Shown here piece by piece: positions 36,223 to 44,543 of a stretch of 44,701 nt of DNA. The stretch's first letter is position 1. Each line of letters begins with the position of its first letter. The DNA is from Candidatus Enterococcus wittei (lineage in GTDB: Bacteria; Bacillota; Bacilli; Lactobacillales; Enterococcaceae), in contig NZ_NGMO01000001.1 of the NCBI RefSeq assembly GCF_002140175.1, positions 386,300 to 431,000 of the forward strand, written 5' to 3'. A program made the translations under genes and the position numbers. The notes below the pieces were generated by a model. That model did not search any database. It worked only from the letters and a program-made list of their open reading frames with translations, and was not told the origin of the DNA.

Positions 36223-36636
36223 GTGATTAAAGAAATATATGATGTACTTAAATCAATGAATAAAAACGGTTTGGCAAAGAAGTAAATCATCTGACTTTCT
36301 TTCACCCTCTTTGTTGATGAACACACGAACACATAATTAAGAATTAGGGCAATTACCACATAACGGGAAGTTGAAACTTCTCATCAGACTGAGTTTTAAA
36401 AGGGTTTAATTGCTTTTGTATTTACATATCTAATTGTTTTATTTGAGTATTTATCGACTATTTGTTTAGAAAATCCTGCCATACCGTTCACTTGTTTTGC
36501 TTGTTCAAATCCTTTATGAATTGATTTTCCTCTTATCGTTTTTTAAATAGTACATGAAGACTCAAGCAGTATTTTAGTATGAATCGTCTAATTGCTTTAT
36601 AATGAAAGTATGTCATATAGGAAAGGGGTAATTTCA
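36223..36636. other. Intergenic stretch with a structured segment
   Basis: About 410 bp without a gene. Around 36346-36412 GCAATTA...TAATTGC encloses the small hairpin GAAGTTGAAACTTC, perhaps a folded leader or repeat. TATAAT at about 36597-36602 is a likely -10 for the next gene; the -35 is unclear. Confidence 0.4.
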
Positions 36637-36846
36637 ATGAAAACATTAGACATGATTGCTTTAGCATTGCTTATTGTTGGAGGATTGAACTGGTTATTGG
36701 TTGGTTTATTAGAATTTGATTTAGTTGCTATGATTTCTGGTGGTTCAACTACCATTCTAGCCAAAGCTATTTATATCATTGTTGGAATTTGCGCTATTTA
36801 TTGTTTGAAATTCTTTCCAATGATCTCAAATCGTGTAGAACGCTAA
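36637..36846 (+). CDS. DUF378 small membrane protein, 69 aa
   Basis: Two membrane helices: MIALALLIVGGLNWLLVGLL and AKAIYIIVGICAIYCL, joined by LEFDLVAMISGGSTTI. The pattern GGLNWLLVGL...DLVA is diagnostic of the DUF378 family, whose function is not known. The start was placed at 36637 behind GAAAGGGG. It is monocistronic with a terminator downstream. Confidence 0.9.
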   Translation: MKTLDMIALALLIVGGLNWLLVGLLEFDLVAMISGGSTTILAKAIYIIVGICAIYCLKFFPMISNRVER

Positions 36847-36915
36847 TTACCATTAGCTTCTGCTAAGATTTCTTATAGATATGTTGTGACGAATTGTCCA
36901 ACGCTCTGAATGAAT

Positions 36916-36970
36916 CGAAGAATCCGAAATTAGTTTTTCTATTTTCGTGATTCTTCGGTTTATTTTTTTG
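36916..36970 (+). terminator. Terminator after the DUF378 gene
   Basis: CGAAGAATC (36916-36924) pairs with GATTCTTCG (36949-36957), with inner GAAA/TTTT pairs, followed by TTTATTTTTTT. Confidence 0.8.
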
Positions 36971-37331
36971 TACTGATGTAGTATTGAAACATCATGAACA
37001 CAAATAGATAGTAGAAAAACTATTTTCTAACCATAATAAGTGAACAGGACTTTATTAAAAAATCACTTTTTATTCCTTAGATTTCAGCTAGGTTATCGGG
37101 ACTTAAGTTTTTTTTAAACACTTTGATAAACGTACCAACTAACTTCTTTTTCCTCTCATTTAAACAAAGGTAACGTTTTCTGATTACGTTTATGACTTGC
37201 ATTATTACAAAAAACGTAGATTTGTCACAATCTGTTACATTTCTTTCACCTATGAAATATTCTGATATGTTAAAGTATTCCTCGTTGGCAAGATAGCTGA
37301 CAATTTAAAACAAACACGAAGGAGATTTTTC
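36971..37331. other. Upstream region of the LysM protein gene
   Basis: About 360 bp without a gene. It contains TGTCAC-AATC-TGTTAC, similar to but not spaced like a WalR site, and a good AAGGAG before the gene. I see no clear promoter pair. Confidence 0.35.
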
Positions 37332-37982
37332 ATGAAATCACTTAAAACAATTCTATTTGGAACAACTTTGGCTGCCGGCTTTGCATTATTTATGGGGACT
37401 TCTGCACATGCAGATGAAGCCTATACTGTTCAATCAGGTGATACACTCTCAACGATTTCTCAAAAATACGTTGGCGATAACTCCTTGGTTCAATCAATTG
37501 CAGAAACAAATTCTATCTCAAACATTCACCTGATTTTCTCAGGTCAAGAATTAACGATCCCAACAGGAGAACAAGCAAGTACTCCAGCACCTGTTGTATC
37601 TACAACTACTCCACAAACACAAGTAGTTGAAGCAGTAGAATCAACACCTGTACAAGAAACAGCTCCTGTTGTTGAACAAGCACCAGCAACACCTGCACAA
37701 GAAACAACTCCTGTTGTTGAACAAACTCCAGCTGCACCTGTAGCTGAAACGTCTGCAACAAACACCAGCTCAGCAAAAGAATGGATTGCGCAAAAAGAAT
37801 CAAGTGGTTCTTACACAGCTTCTAATGGTCGCTATATTGGACGTTACCAATTAGATTCTTCTTACTTAAATGGTGACTATTCTGCTGAAAACCAAGAACG
37901 CGTAGCAGATCAATATGTTACCTCTCGTTATGGCTCTTGGGAAGCTGCACAAGCTTTCTGGTTAGCAAATGGTTGGTACTAA
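37332..37982 (+). CDS. Secreted LysM protein with Apf/lysozyme-like C-terminus, 216 aa
   Basis: Signal peptide 1-27 (cleavage after AHA), one LysM peptidoglycan-binding domain (about 29-77, YTVQSGDTLSTISQKY), and a low-complexity linker of Val-Glu-Gln/Pro-Thr-Ala repeats (80-145). The C-terminal domain (148-216: WIAQKESSGSYTASNGRYIGRYQL...WEAAQAFWLANGWY) resembles the aggregation-promoting-factor/SceD type lysozyme-like module, with Glu in KESSGSY as the likely catalytic acid. It is probably a wall-associated lytic transglycosylase or growth factor. Monocistronic. Confidence 0.9.
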   Translation: MKSLKTILFGTTLAAGFALFMGTSAHADEAYTVQSGDTLSTISQKYVGDNSLVQSIAETNSISNIHLIFSGQELTIPTGEQASTPAPVVSTTTPQTQVVEAVESTPVQETAPVVEQAPATPAQETTPVVEQTPAAPVAETSATNTSSAKEWIAQKESSGSYTASNGRYIGRYQLDSSYLNGDYSAENQERVADQYVTSRYGSWEAAQAFWLANGWY

Positions 37983-38038
37983 GATCTATCTATAACAAGA
38001 TAAAAATTATAAAAGTAACATCTTAAAAATACACTGCA

Positions 38039-38209
38039 GAGCGTGGGACAAAAGTATTATTTTACTCTTGTTTCACGCTCTAAATACGTATAGACGGCGG
38101 AATCAGAAGCAACTCCTTCAATAACAAGCTGAAATTCACAAAAATTTGAAAAGCAATGTTCGTGAATTCCTTCTTATTTCTCGGAGTTAACCACTTTTGT
38201 TCCAGCCTC
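38039..38209 (+). repeat. Dispersed intergenic repeat with terminal inverted repeats, copy 2
   Basis: About 171 bp and similar over its full length to the copy at 31580. Left end GAGCGTGGGACAAAAGT folds with a nearby TTTCACGCTC; right end ACTTTTGTTCCAGCCTC is a better complement of the left end than in copy 1. It also shares GAAATTCACAAAAATTTGAAA. Confidence 0.8.
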
Positions 38210-38372
38210 TTTAGTATGTTGACAGATAAACTTCTTAATTTTTTTCAAATGATCAAAGTAAGATTTTTTATCTTATTCGGAATCACTTAAATTAGTTGAT
38301 TATTTAAAGCTTGACCCTCCCTATTATTGTTGAAAGTAGCTTTTGAATGATTAAGCTTGCTTGATCGGCACC

Positions 38373-38558
38373 TTAACTAGCTTTTCTATTAGATACCCTT
38401 CCATATTTCCACTCAGCAGTAGCAATAGAACCCAAATGATGAGTGTCACTTTTATTTTGTTGTATCAAATGGTTTAAATGTGTGAGAATTACTTCTTCAC
38501 TACCAATTACCTCCATTACTTTCTGAAACCTTCTATTTTTCTTTAAAAAAAAAGACAT
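38373..38558 (-). CDS. Doubtful small protein, 61 aa
   Basis: ATG at 38558 with GGAGGT 12 nt upstream, a long spacing. The product MSFFLKKNRRFQKVMEVIGSEEV... is basic and unrecognised. It may be a fragment of a lost gene or chance frame. Confidence 0.25.
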   Translation of the reverse strand: MSFFLKKNRRFQKVMEVIGSEEVILTHLNHLIQQNKSDTHHLGSIATAEWKYGRVSNRKAS

Positions 38559-38811
38559 CTATAACTACCGACCTCCCATTTTATTCAGTATGAACGGAAC
38601 GCTCCTCCATTGGGTAGTGTTTGCTATATAAAGTATGTTCACTCTGAGCAAGAAAATGAAATTGAGATAATATATAGTTTCTTACGTTTATCTAGGATTT
38701 TCCGTTGCCAGTTGCTTGAACAATATGTCTATTATTTTCTACACTAGTAAAATCAGTGTTAAAGTGGAATATAAATTTACCGCTATTTTCAGTCACTTTT
38801 TTCTATTTGAC

Positions 38812-38979
38812 TTATGGGAATATCCATTGGAGACTCCACCTTATCAGCTGTAAAATTCCTTTCTTTTTAATTCTGATAGTCAATATGATTGTCTTGTTCT
38901 TTTTAGATTCCGATGCACTTTCTATATTTGATTTTGATTTACCAGTGTACACCCTGTCAAAAACAGAATTGTACTACAT
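38812..38979 (-). pseudogene. Small cationic frame inactivated at codon 2
   Basis: A strong AAGGAG (38987-38992) with ideal 7-nt spacing precedes an ATG, but the next codon is TAG. Beyond it 53 codons stay open (YNSVFDRVYTGKSKSNIES...), ending in a basic, Trp-rich tail (LIRWSLQWIFP). It may be a remnant of a small peptide gene, or chance. Confidence 0.3.
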
Positions 38980-39143
38980 AAATTCACTCCTTCATTTATT
39001 TCATCAGGGTGTTACCTTTCATTGAAGTTTAAATCTCAACAATTTGATCCTATTTACTTATATAGCATGGTATATATTTTTTCTTCTGATTGGATAGCGC
39101 TTTTCTCAAGCTTTTCATTGTCTGATATCAGGGCAAATAAAAA

Positions 39144-39191
39144 TTGCTCTAGAAATAGTCCTTTTTTTCAAAAGGGGTATTTCTAGAGCAA
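39144..39191 (-). terminator. Terminator of the surface-protein operon
   Basis: A 14-bp perfect stem TTGCTCTAGAAATA (39144-39157) with 39178-39191, followed on the minus strand by TTTTTATTTG. It lies 17 bp past the last gene's stop. Confidence 0.88.
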
Positions 39192-39208
39192 TAATTTTTT
39201 CAAAATTA

Positions 39209-39751
39209 TCAACTGATGTTAATCGCTCCATCAATTGTTGTTGTATTCACTAATTCTGTTTCATTATAAATATTATAAAATATTTTTACTTCATAACTAC
39301 CTTCGCCTTGATTAGGTAAATTCTTAAAAGGAATTGAGTCTATCCGATTATTGGGTGGAATCAAACCAGATTTATAGAGTTCTTTATTATTTGAGGCTAA
39401 GTAGTATTCGACTTGGATATTGTAAACATTTTGCCCACTATTTCGGACATCAATGTTTGCTTTACCATCCGCATCGATTTCAATATTATGTTTTAAGATG
39501 ATTCGCATTTTATCTTTATCTACTTCATCTTGCATTGCTTTTAATATCTCTTCATTACTCAGCTTAGTTAGATTGTCATCCAAATCGGGCAAACCAGTTA
39601 CTATCTGAGGGGGAGATTGATTAAAATAAAAGTATCCACCGATCCCAGCCATTAGAAATAAGGCAATTAAGGAAATGAGGATATATGTTTTTTTCTTTTT
39701 GCTACTATTTGTATGTTTTATATTAATTGTTCTATGTGCTATTTTGTTCAA
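39209..39751 (-). CDS. Membrane-anchored extracellular protein, 180 aa
   Basis: A basic N-terminus (NSSKKKKTY) is followed by one membrane helix (about 24-44, ILISLIALFLMAGIGGYFYF) and an outside domain rich in beta strands (IDADGKANIDVRNSGQNVYNIQVEYYL), like an Ig-type fold. There is no sorting motif and no recognised family. It is last of three surface genes. In role it might replace the DUF916-type membrane protein of WxL loci, but that is inference. Confidence 0.75.
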   Translation of the reverse strand: MNKIAHRTINIKHTNSSKKKKTYILISLIALFLMAGIGGYFYFNQSPPQIVTGLPDLDDNLTKLSNEEILKAMQDEVDKDKMRIILKHNIEIDADGKANIDVRNSGQNVYNIQVEYYLASNNKELYKSGLIPPNNRIDSIPFKNLPNQGEGSYEVKIFYNIYNETELVNTTTIDGAINIS

Positions 39752-39851
39752 TCTCCCTTCTCTGTCTATAACTAAAAAGGTCTGAATGTTCAGATCTTTT
39801 CTAAATAGCTGAGTTAAGATTTACTCTTCTTATCTATCTGTCAAAGTAATC

Positions 39852-40454
39852 TTAGTCTTTTAAAGCAGTAAAATGAAGTGACATTTTATATGAAGGTGTC
39901 ACAATTTCATTTTCTTTAAACTCACTAGTGATCATGCCTTCGAATTTTAAAGCTTTGGATTGTTGCTTTCCAATCGTTGTTAAATAAGTTTTTGTATTCA
40001 AAAATTGACCGGAAGCACTTTGTAGACGAACAGCTGGTTCATTGAGCGCTGTGAAGTATAAATCTTGTGTAATACTTGTAGAACTAGTCTCTTCAAATTT
40101 TTCAACTTCAACCTTTACGTTACGTGCATTCGAATTATTCGTCATCGAATAAAGTGGTGAAACGATTTCAGGTTGTGGTGTGCCATCTTCGGCCATACCA
40201 TTCGCATAACGAACTGTTGTTGGAATGGTGATATCAATATAGTCCTTATCTTCTGGTGTTACCGGATCCCATTCACCGACCCAGCCTTCCACTGCAACTT
40301 CGGCTTTTTCTTCTTTTTGAATCGTTTGTCCTGGTGTATTATCTGGTTCACCAGGAATCCAGCCTAACTCTACAGCTTCTGTACTTAAGGCACCTAACTG
40401 TAATCCACCTAATACGATAGTTGATAAGATAGCTACTTTACTCAGCTTCTTCAT
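39852..40454 (-). CDS. Secreted WxL-locus-like surface protein, 200 aa
   Basis: Signal peptide 1-27 (cleavage after STEA). The mature part begins VELGWIPGEPDNTP and repeats Trp in GWVGEWDPVTPED. A beta-rich domain follows (ITIPTTVRYAN...SPLYSMTNNSNARNVKVEVEKF...YKMSLHFTALKD). The layout resembles WxL-domain surface proteins, but the WxL motif itself is not seen near the C-terminus. It has no sorting motif or membrane anchor, so it must be held by a partner or by wall charge. It lies 39 nt after the FPRTG protein gene. Confidence 0.75.
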   Translation of the reverse strand: MKKLSKVAILSTIVLGGLQLGALSTEAVELGWIPGEPDNTPGQTIQKEEKAEVAVEGWVGEWDPVTPEDKDYIDITIPTTVRYANGMAEDGTPQPEIVSPLYSMTNNSNARNVKVEVEKFEETSSTSITQDLYFTALNEPAVRLQSASGQFLNTKTYLTTIGKQQSKALKFEGMITSEFKENEIVTPSYKMSLHFTALKD

Positions 40455-40493
40455 GTTGTTTCGCTCCTTACTGAAATGAATAAGACAAATATC

Positions 40494-40844
40494 TCAATTA
40501 TAATTTTGTGAAAAATCTTTTTCTCTATTAGTAACAAAAATCATCACTAGTGCTAAAAGTGAGACCAATAAACCAATTAAAGCAATTTGATTATTGAATA
40601 GTTCGCCAGTTCGTGGGAAATTTGATGAAGAATCTTTTTTTGATGGTGGAATCGTTACATTTTGTTCTCCATTTGATGGTGTTGTTTCTCCTGTGTCGCC
40701 CTTATTGTCTGAACTAGTTCCCCAATCACCAATCGTTGCCTCAATACGAATTGTCTGCGTCTCTGTTTCTTGTGCATGACAGACAGTTGGAATCATCAAA
40801 ACCAACATCAACATGCCTACCATGTAATACCTTATTTTTTTCAC
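40494..40844 (-). CDS. Small sortase-anchored protein with FPRTG motif, 116 aa
   Basis: GTG start at 40844 behind GGAGGT. Signal peptide about 1-24 (ending VCHA), a short Thr/Ser/Gly-rich mature part (GDWGTSSDNKGDTGETTPS), then the sorting signal FPRTG (76-80), a hydrophobic helix and a charged tail (NREKDFSQNYN). FPxTG is an accepted variant of LPxTG. Such very small anchored proteins accompany WxL-type surface clusters in enterococci. First gene of the operon. Confidence 0.88.
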   Translation of the reverse strand: MKKIRYYMVGMLMLVLMIPTVCHAQETETQTIRIEATIGDWGTSSDNKGDTGETTPSNGEQNVTIPPSKKDSSSNFPRTGELFNNQIALIGLLVSLLALVMIFVTNREKDFSQNYN

Positions 40845-41254
40845 TGCTCACCTCCAATTGTTTACGACACAATTCCCACAAATCAATTATCCTTAAAAAC
40901 GTGAGAGTTTTAAAACCTAGTTTTACCGACAGATTGGTAAATAAAATAAGTACACATTGTTATTTTTATAATGATATGTACACTTAACTCTTACTTTTTT
41001 TGCCATATATAACGTATCTTTATTGATCTTATCAGGAAATACACTATCCCTCTTCCAAACACATAACATATTATTGAATTTTTTTATCAGGCAAGAATTT
41101 GATTGCTTCTTTAATTCAGTAAACTGATGAAGTAAAAAAAGAAATCGAAGTAACTTTCTTGTTTATCTACATCAAATTTAAGTATATTTATTTCCTGCTA
41201 TTTTACATTTCTGAGGAACTTCCGCATAGTTTTACTATCTCAAAGAATAATGTC
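40845..41254. other. Upstream region of the surface operon
   Basis: About 410 bp between the first Mga-like gene and the surface operon. No gene. It is very AT-rich with short inverted patterns (AAAACCTAGTTTT at about 40910) and is where an Mga-type activator would be expected to bind; I could not identify a site. Confidence 0.4.
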
Positions 41255-42727
41255 TTACACTTCGACAAATTCATCCACCTTAATGTGATAGTAATCGACT
41301 AATTTGTTGATTGCATCTTCATCTAGATAATTTGAGATTCCAATAGTTGGTATACCAAAATGATCATCCAAATAAATATCTGTTAAGATACAATCAAATT
41401 TTTGCAGATAGCTAGTCTCTATTTTTGTGGTGGGGTTCAGAATTTCAATATCAATGTTGTGGCGAAAATAGAATTGAATTTCTTCTTTAAGCATGCACAT
41501 GTGTTCATATGAGCTATCCAACAATAAAGCCACACGGAGCTTCACTCGATACTTACGAACTTGGCTCCACAAATCAGGCCATGAAGTCAATAACTTAAAA
41601 ACGGATTGATGAACCATCTCATCTATGTATGATAGAAAAGGTGAACCTAATGAACTATAGATTTCAAAAAAACTATTTTTTAAGTTTTTTACTAATAATG
41701 GGCTATCTCTTTGGATGTTCTCACAAAATTCTTCTTTCTTATTATGTAAAATATAGGTGGGTCTGACAACATTCATCGTTGTCCAATAAATATCGTGTAT
41801 CAATTTATCCCGTTTTTCACAAATTACGCCGTATTGGTCTTCTAAATAAGAGATGATCGAACTAACTTTCTTTTTTTGAAGAACAGAATCTACCTCAGAA
41901 TCTAAATGGCTAAATCTTGCTGTAGGATGGATAGGCTGATAAAATTCATGAAATAGTTGTTGTAGATTCTCCTCTTTCAGTTCTACCGCAAATACTTGTT
42001 CCATGCGATTCAATAGTTCTATCTCGTTATTAAGATGGTAGAAGACAAAAGGGGCAAAATTTGGAGGCAAATTGTACCCTTGCTTCAGCCGTGTAAAACA
42101 AACAAAAAATTGAAATTTAATACTCCCTAAAAACAAATGATTGTCGTTGTTCATAAGTGCCCAAATTGTATTTTCTTTAACAAACATCTCAATGATATCC
42201 GAAATTAATTCGACTTCATCTTTTTTTATCACATTCTCTGGTAAACTATACTTTTCAGAAAAATAGGCAGAAAAAAAACTCCGGATGTTGCTTTCGTCTC
42301 CTATGATCTCCAAGTTATTCGTGATTTTAAATTGATATGTTTTTACTGCTTGATTGATACGATTGATAATTCTAGATACCTGAGTTTCTGAAATATACAA
42401 GATATCGCTCAGATCATCTTTTGATTTTGCTTTAGCAAAAAAAAGATTTTCTAGTAATGTATATTCTAGACTTTTATCTAGTATTTTTGAGTAGATAAAG
42501 GCTTTAGGTATGGTAAGATTTTTTTTTAATAATACACCTGATCTAAACGAGGTTTCGATAGTCAGTGGTGAAATCATTTCATTTATCTCTGCAAGATCAT
42601 TTCTTGTTGTTTTTTCTGAACTTTCAATTTTTTCTGCAAGCTCAGAGGTCGTGATCCATTGTGTGTCCCACAATATTTCCAAAATCTTCAATTGACGCTT
42701 CAAACGCCCATCTAAGATTTTTCTCAT
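41255..42727 (-). CDS. Mga-family transcription regulator 1, 490 aa
   Basis: A cytosolic DNA-binding protein with two N-terminal helix-turn-helix regions (about 8-60, LKRQLKILEILWDTQWITTSELAEKI..., and 100-140, DDLSDILYISETQVSRIINRI). Central PRD-like helical domains follow, then a C-terminal EIIB-like domain (about 395-490, VALLLDSSYEHMCMLKEEI...DCILTDIYLDD). It is oriented toward the surface operon and is its probable regulator, by analogy with Mga/AtxA-type virulence regulators. Similar all along its length to the next gene. Confidence 0.88.
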   Translation of the reverse strand: MRKILDGRLKRQLKILEILWDTQWITTSELAEKIESSEKTTRNDLAEINEMISPLTIETSFRSGVLLKKNLTIPKAFIYSKILDKSLEYTLLENLFFAKAKSKDDLSDILYISETQVSRIINRINQAVKTYQFKITNNLEIIGDESNIRSFFSAYFSEKYSLPENVIKKDEVELISDIIEMFVKENTIWALMNNDNHLFLGSIKFQFFVCFTRLKQGYNLPPNFAPFVFYHLNNEIELLNRMEQVFAVELKEENLQQLFHEFYQPIHPTARFSHLDSEVDSVLQKKKVSSIISYLEDQYGVICEKRDKLIHDIYWTTMNVVRPTYILHNKKEEFCENIQRDSPLLVKNLKNSFFEIYSSLGSPFLSYIDEMVHQSVFKLLTSWPDLWSQVRKYRVKLRVALLLDSSYEHMCMLKEEIQFYFRHNIDIEILNPTTKIETSYLQKFDCILTDIYLDDHFGIPTIGISNYLDEDAINKLVDYYHIKVDEFVEV

Positions 42728-43058
42728 TTTTGTTCCGCCTCTCTAAACCAAAATAATCATAGTCTAACATTAGTTGTAACATATAGTTTTCTCTGAAAAT
42801 AACCTCAAACTACCGATGGCTAGGTAAAATAACGATTAATCAGAAACATTTCTATTTTACATAAGTCATACTTTATACTTAAACAGTATTGGTCTAGTTA
42901 GAAAAAATGCTATTCAACTTACTACAACATATTGTTCAATATATGAAACTCTTTCTTGATTTAATCTATAACAAGTATTAAGCTATTCACATTTTTAAAT
43001 TTTTATTTTGTTAAAAGAATATAACCGCTAATTGGGCATATATGCATATTTTTTAATT
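42728..43058. other. AT-rich spacer between the two Mga-like genes
   Basis: About 330 bp with no gene. GTAAAATA...TATTTTAC around 42823-42863 could be a weak terminator for the second regulator. Nothing else stands out. Confidence 0.4.
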
Positions 43059-44543
43059 CTAAGTGAGAATTTTTTTTCTAAATAACTTAAAATCTTCCTT
43101 TCTTTCCAAAATAAATGTATGTAATTTATTTATAAATTCATCATCAAAATAAAGTGGAACTCCAATTATTTTTATATGTTCTATTTCACTAGCATCAAAT
43201 ACATCTGTTAACACACAGTCATATTTACTTAAATTATTTAAACAAATCTGTTCAAAAGGAGGCAAGATATCTACCACATAAGTATGCTGGAAATGCTTTT
43301 CAATTTCTTCCTTTAACATCATCAAATGTCCTAGAGGTACATCTAACACAAGTGCAGCTTTTATCGTAAACACTGCTTTTCTCGTTTCTGCACGAAAAGC
43401 ATGCCACTGAGTAACTAAGGTGTATATAGACTGATAAATCATGTTTTTTTTGTCGAAAGAATTAAAATCGAGTGTATCATAGATCGTTGCAAAATTTTCT
43501 TTTAGTTCAATCATTATATCCGATTTCTCACGTGTCAAATCTAAAACAAACTCTTCTATGACATTATTCAAAATGTAATTCGGTCCTAAACTCCTAAAGC
43601 TACTCCATAAAATAGCATCAACTAGCTCGTCTTTTTTTTCGCATTGAATATCGAATTTTTGACAAAAACCATTAATCAACCCTTCTACTTTCATTTGTAA
43701 ATTTATTTGATCAATACCTGACTGACGACATATCGCTGTTAATTTGAATGGTTCGTAATGATGTGCAAATAGGTTGTATAAAACAACTTCATCCAAATCC
43801 AAATTAAAATGAATGAGCCAATCTTTTTTTAATCCTTCATCACTTAATATAGTAGTATAGGTAAAACTAGTTGGTCCTGGTTTTAAGTACTCTCCTTGTT
43901 GGCATCGATAGACCGCAGATAAAATTTTCAATCGAAGTTTACTCAATAAAAAATGATGTTGATCGCTTACACCGATCATCGTTTTATTTTCGCTGTAAAA
44001 TCGTTGAATGACGATGTCAATTAGCTGAAACTCTCCGTCCATCAGCATGTGTTCTAAAGAAAGATATTTCTCGTACATCAAACTAGTGAATAGCTTACGG
44101 ATATTCCTTTCATTTCCAATAAATCTCATTTCATTGCTGATTTTAATTGAAAATTTTTTCAATTCCATATTCAATTTTGTTAGCAATCGATTTAATTGTG
44201 TCTCCGAGATAAATAAACAATCACATAAATCCCCTTTTGAAATAGCAGGATTTTTATAAACTTCTTCAATCAATTGACACTCAATACTCTTTTGTAGAAA
44301 AAGAGAATACAAGTGTGTTTTAGAAACACCAAGTTTTTTGTCTAAAAAAACTCCATATTTAAAAGAAGTCTCGATCTTCAATGGTTCGATGATTTCATTG
44401 AGGTGTTTGATATCCGTACGAATTGTTTTTTCTACTCCACCAATAACTTTAACAATTTCTGAGACTGTTAACCATCCGTTGTCCCACAATAGCTCTAACA
44501 GAGCTAACTGTCTTGCACTCTGCTTCGTTAATATTTCTCTCAT
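43059..44543 (-). CDS. Mga-family transcription regulator 2, 494 aa
   Basis: A tandem paralogue of the preceding gene: RQLALLELLWDNGWLTVSEIVKVI matches RQLKILEILWDTQWITTSELAEKI, and DCLFISETQLNRLLTKLN matches DILYISETQVSRIINRIN. Same plan of HTH_Mga, PRD-like centre and EIIB-like C-terminus (IKAALVLDVPLGHLMMLKEEI...YDCVLTDVFD). About 330 bp separate the two, so they probably have separate promoters. Its target is unknown. Confidence 0.88.
   Translation of the reverse strand: MREILTKQSARQLALLELLWDNGWLTVSEIVKVIGGVEKTIRTDIKHLNEIIEPLKIETSFKYGVFLDKKLGVSKTHLYSLFLQKSIECQLIEEVYKNPAISKGDLCDCLFISETQLNRLLTKLNMELKKFSIKISNEMRFIGNERNIRKLFTSLMYEKYLSLEHMLMDGEFQLIDIVIQRFYSENKTMIGVSDQHHFLLSKLRLKILSAVYRCQQGEYLKPGPTSFTYTTILSDEGLKKDWLIHFNLDLDEVVLYNLFAHHYEPFKLTAICRQSGIDQINLQMKVEGLINGFCQKFDIQCEKKDELVDAILWSSFRSLGPNYILNNVIEEFVLDLTREKSDIMIELKENFATIYDTLDFNSFDKKNMIYQSIYTLVTQWHAFRAETRKAVFTIKAALVLDVPLGHLMMLKEEIEKHFQHTYVVDILPPFEQICLNNLSKYDCVLTDVFDASEIEHIKIIGVPLYFDDEFINKLHTFILERKEDFKLFRKKILT

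Larger units (their letters stand above)
37983..39140. other. Gene-poor 1.2-kb region with repeat and decayed frames
   Basis: AT-rich, holding the second copy of the dispersed repeat (38039-38209), a doubtful 61-codon minus frame, and a small minus frame blocked by TAG at codon 2 (38812-38979). No full gene is supported; it looks like a decayed accessory segment. Confidence 0.5.

Noticed and set aside
37220-37245. WalR (YycF) box before the LysM gene
   Set aside because: TGTCAC and TGTTAC hexamers are present but their starts are 10 bp apart, not 11, and the first deviates from consensus.
37544-37803. Minus-strand frames inside the LysM gene
   Set aside because: They mirror the low-complexity Pro/Thr/Val linker repeats of the real gene and have no ribosome site.
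38756-39025. 89-codon hydrophobic plus-strand frame
   Set aside because: No ribosome site, a composition expected from AT-rich noise, and it is antisense to a better-signalled minus-strand relic.
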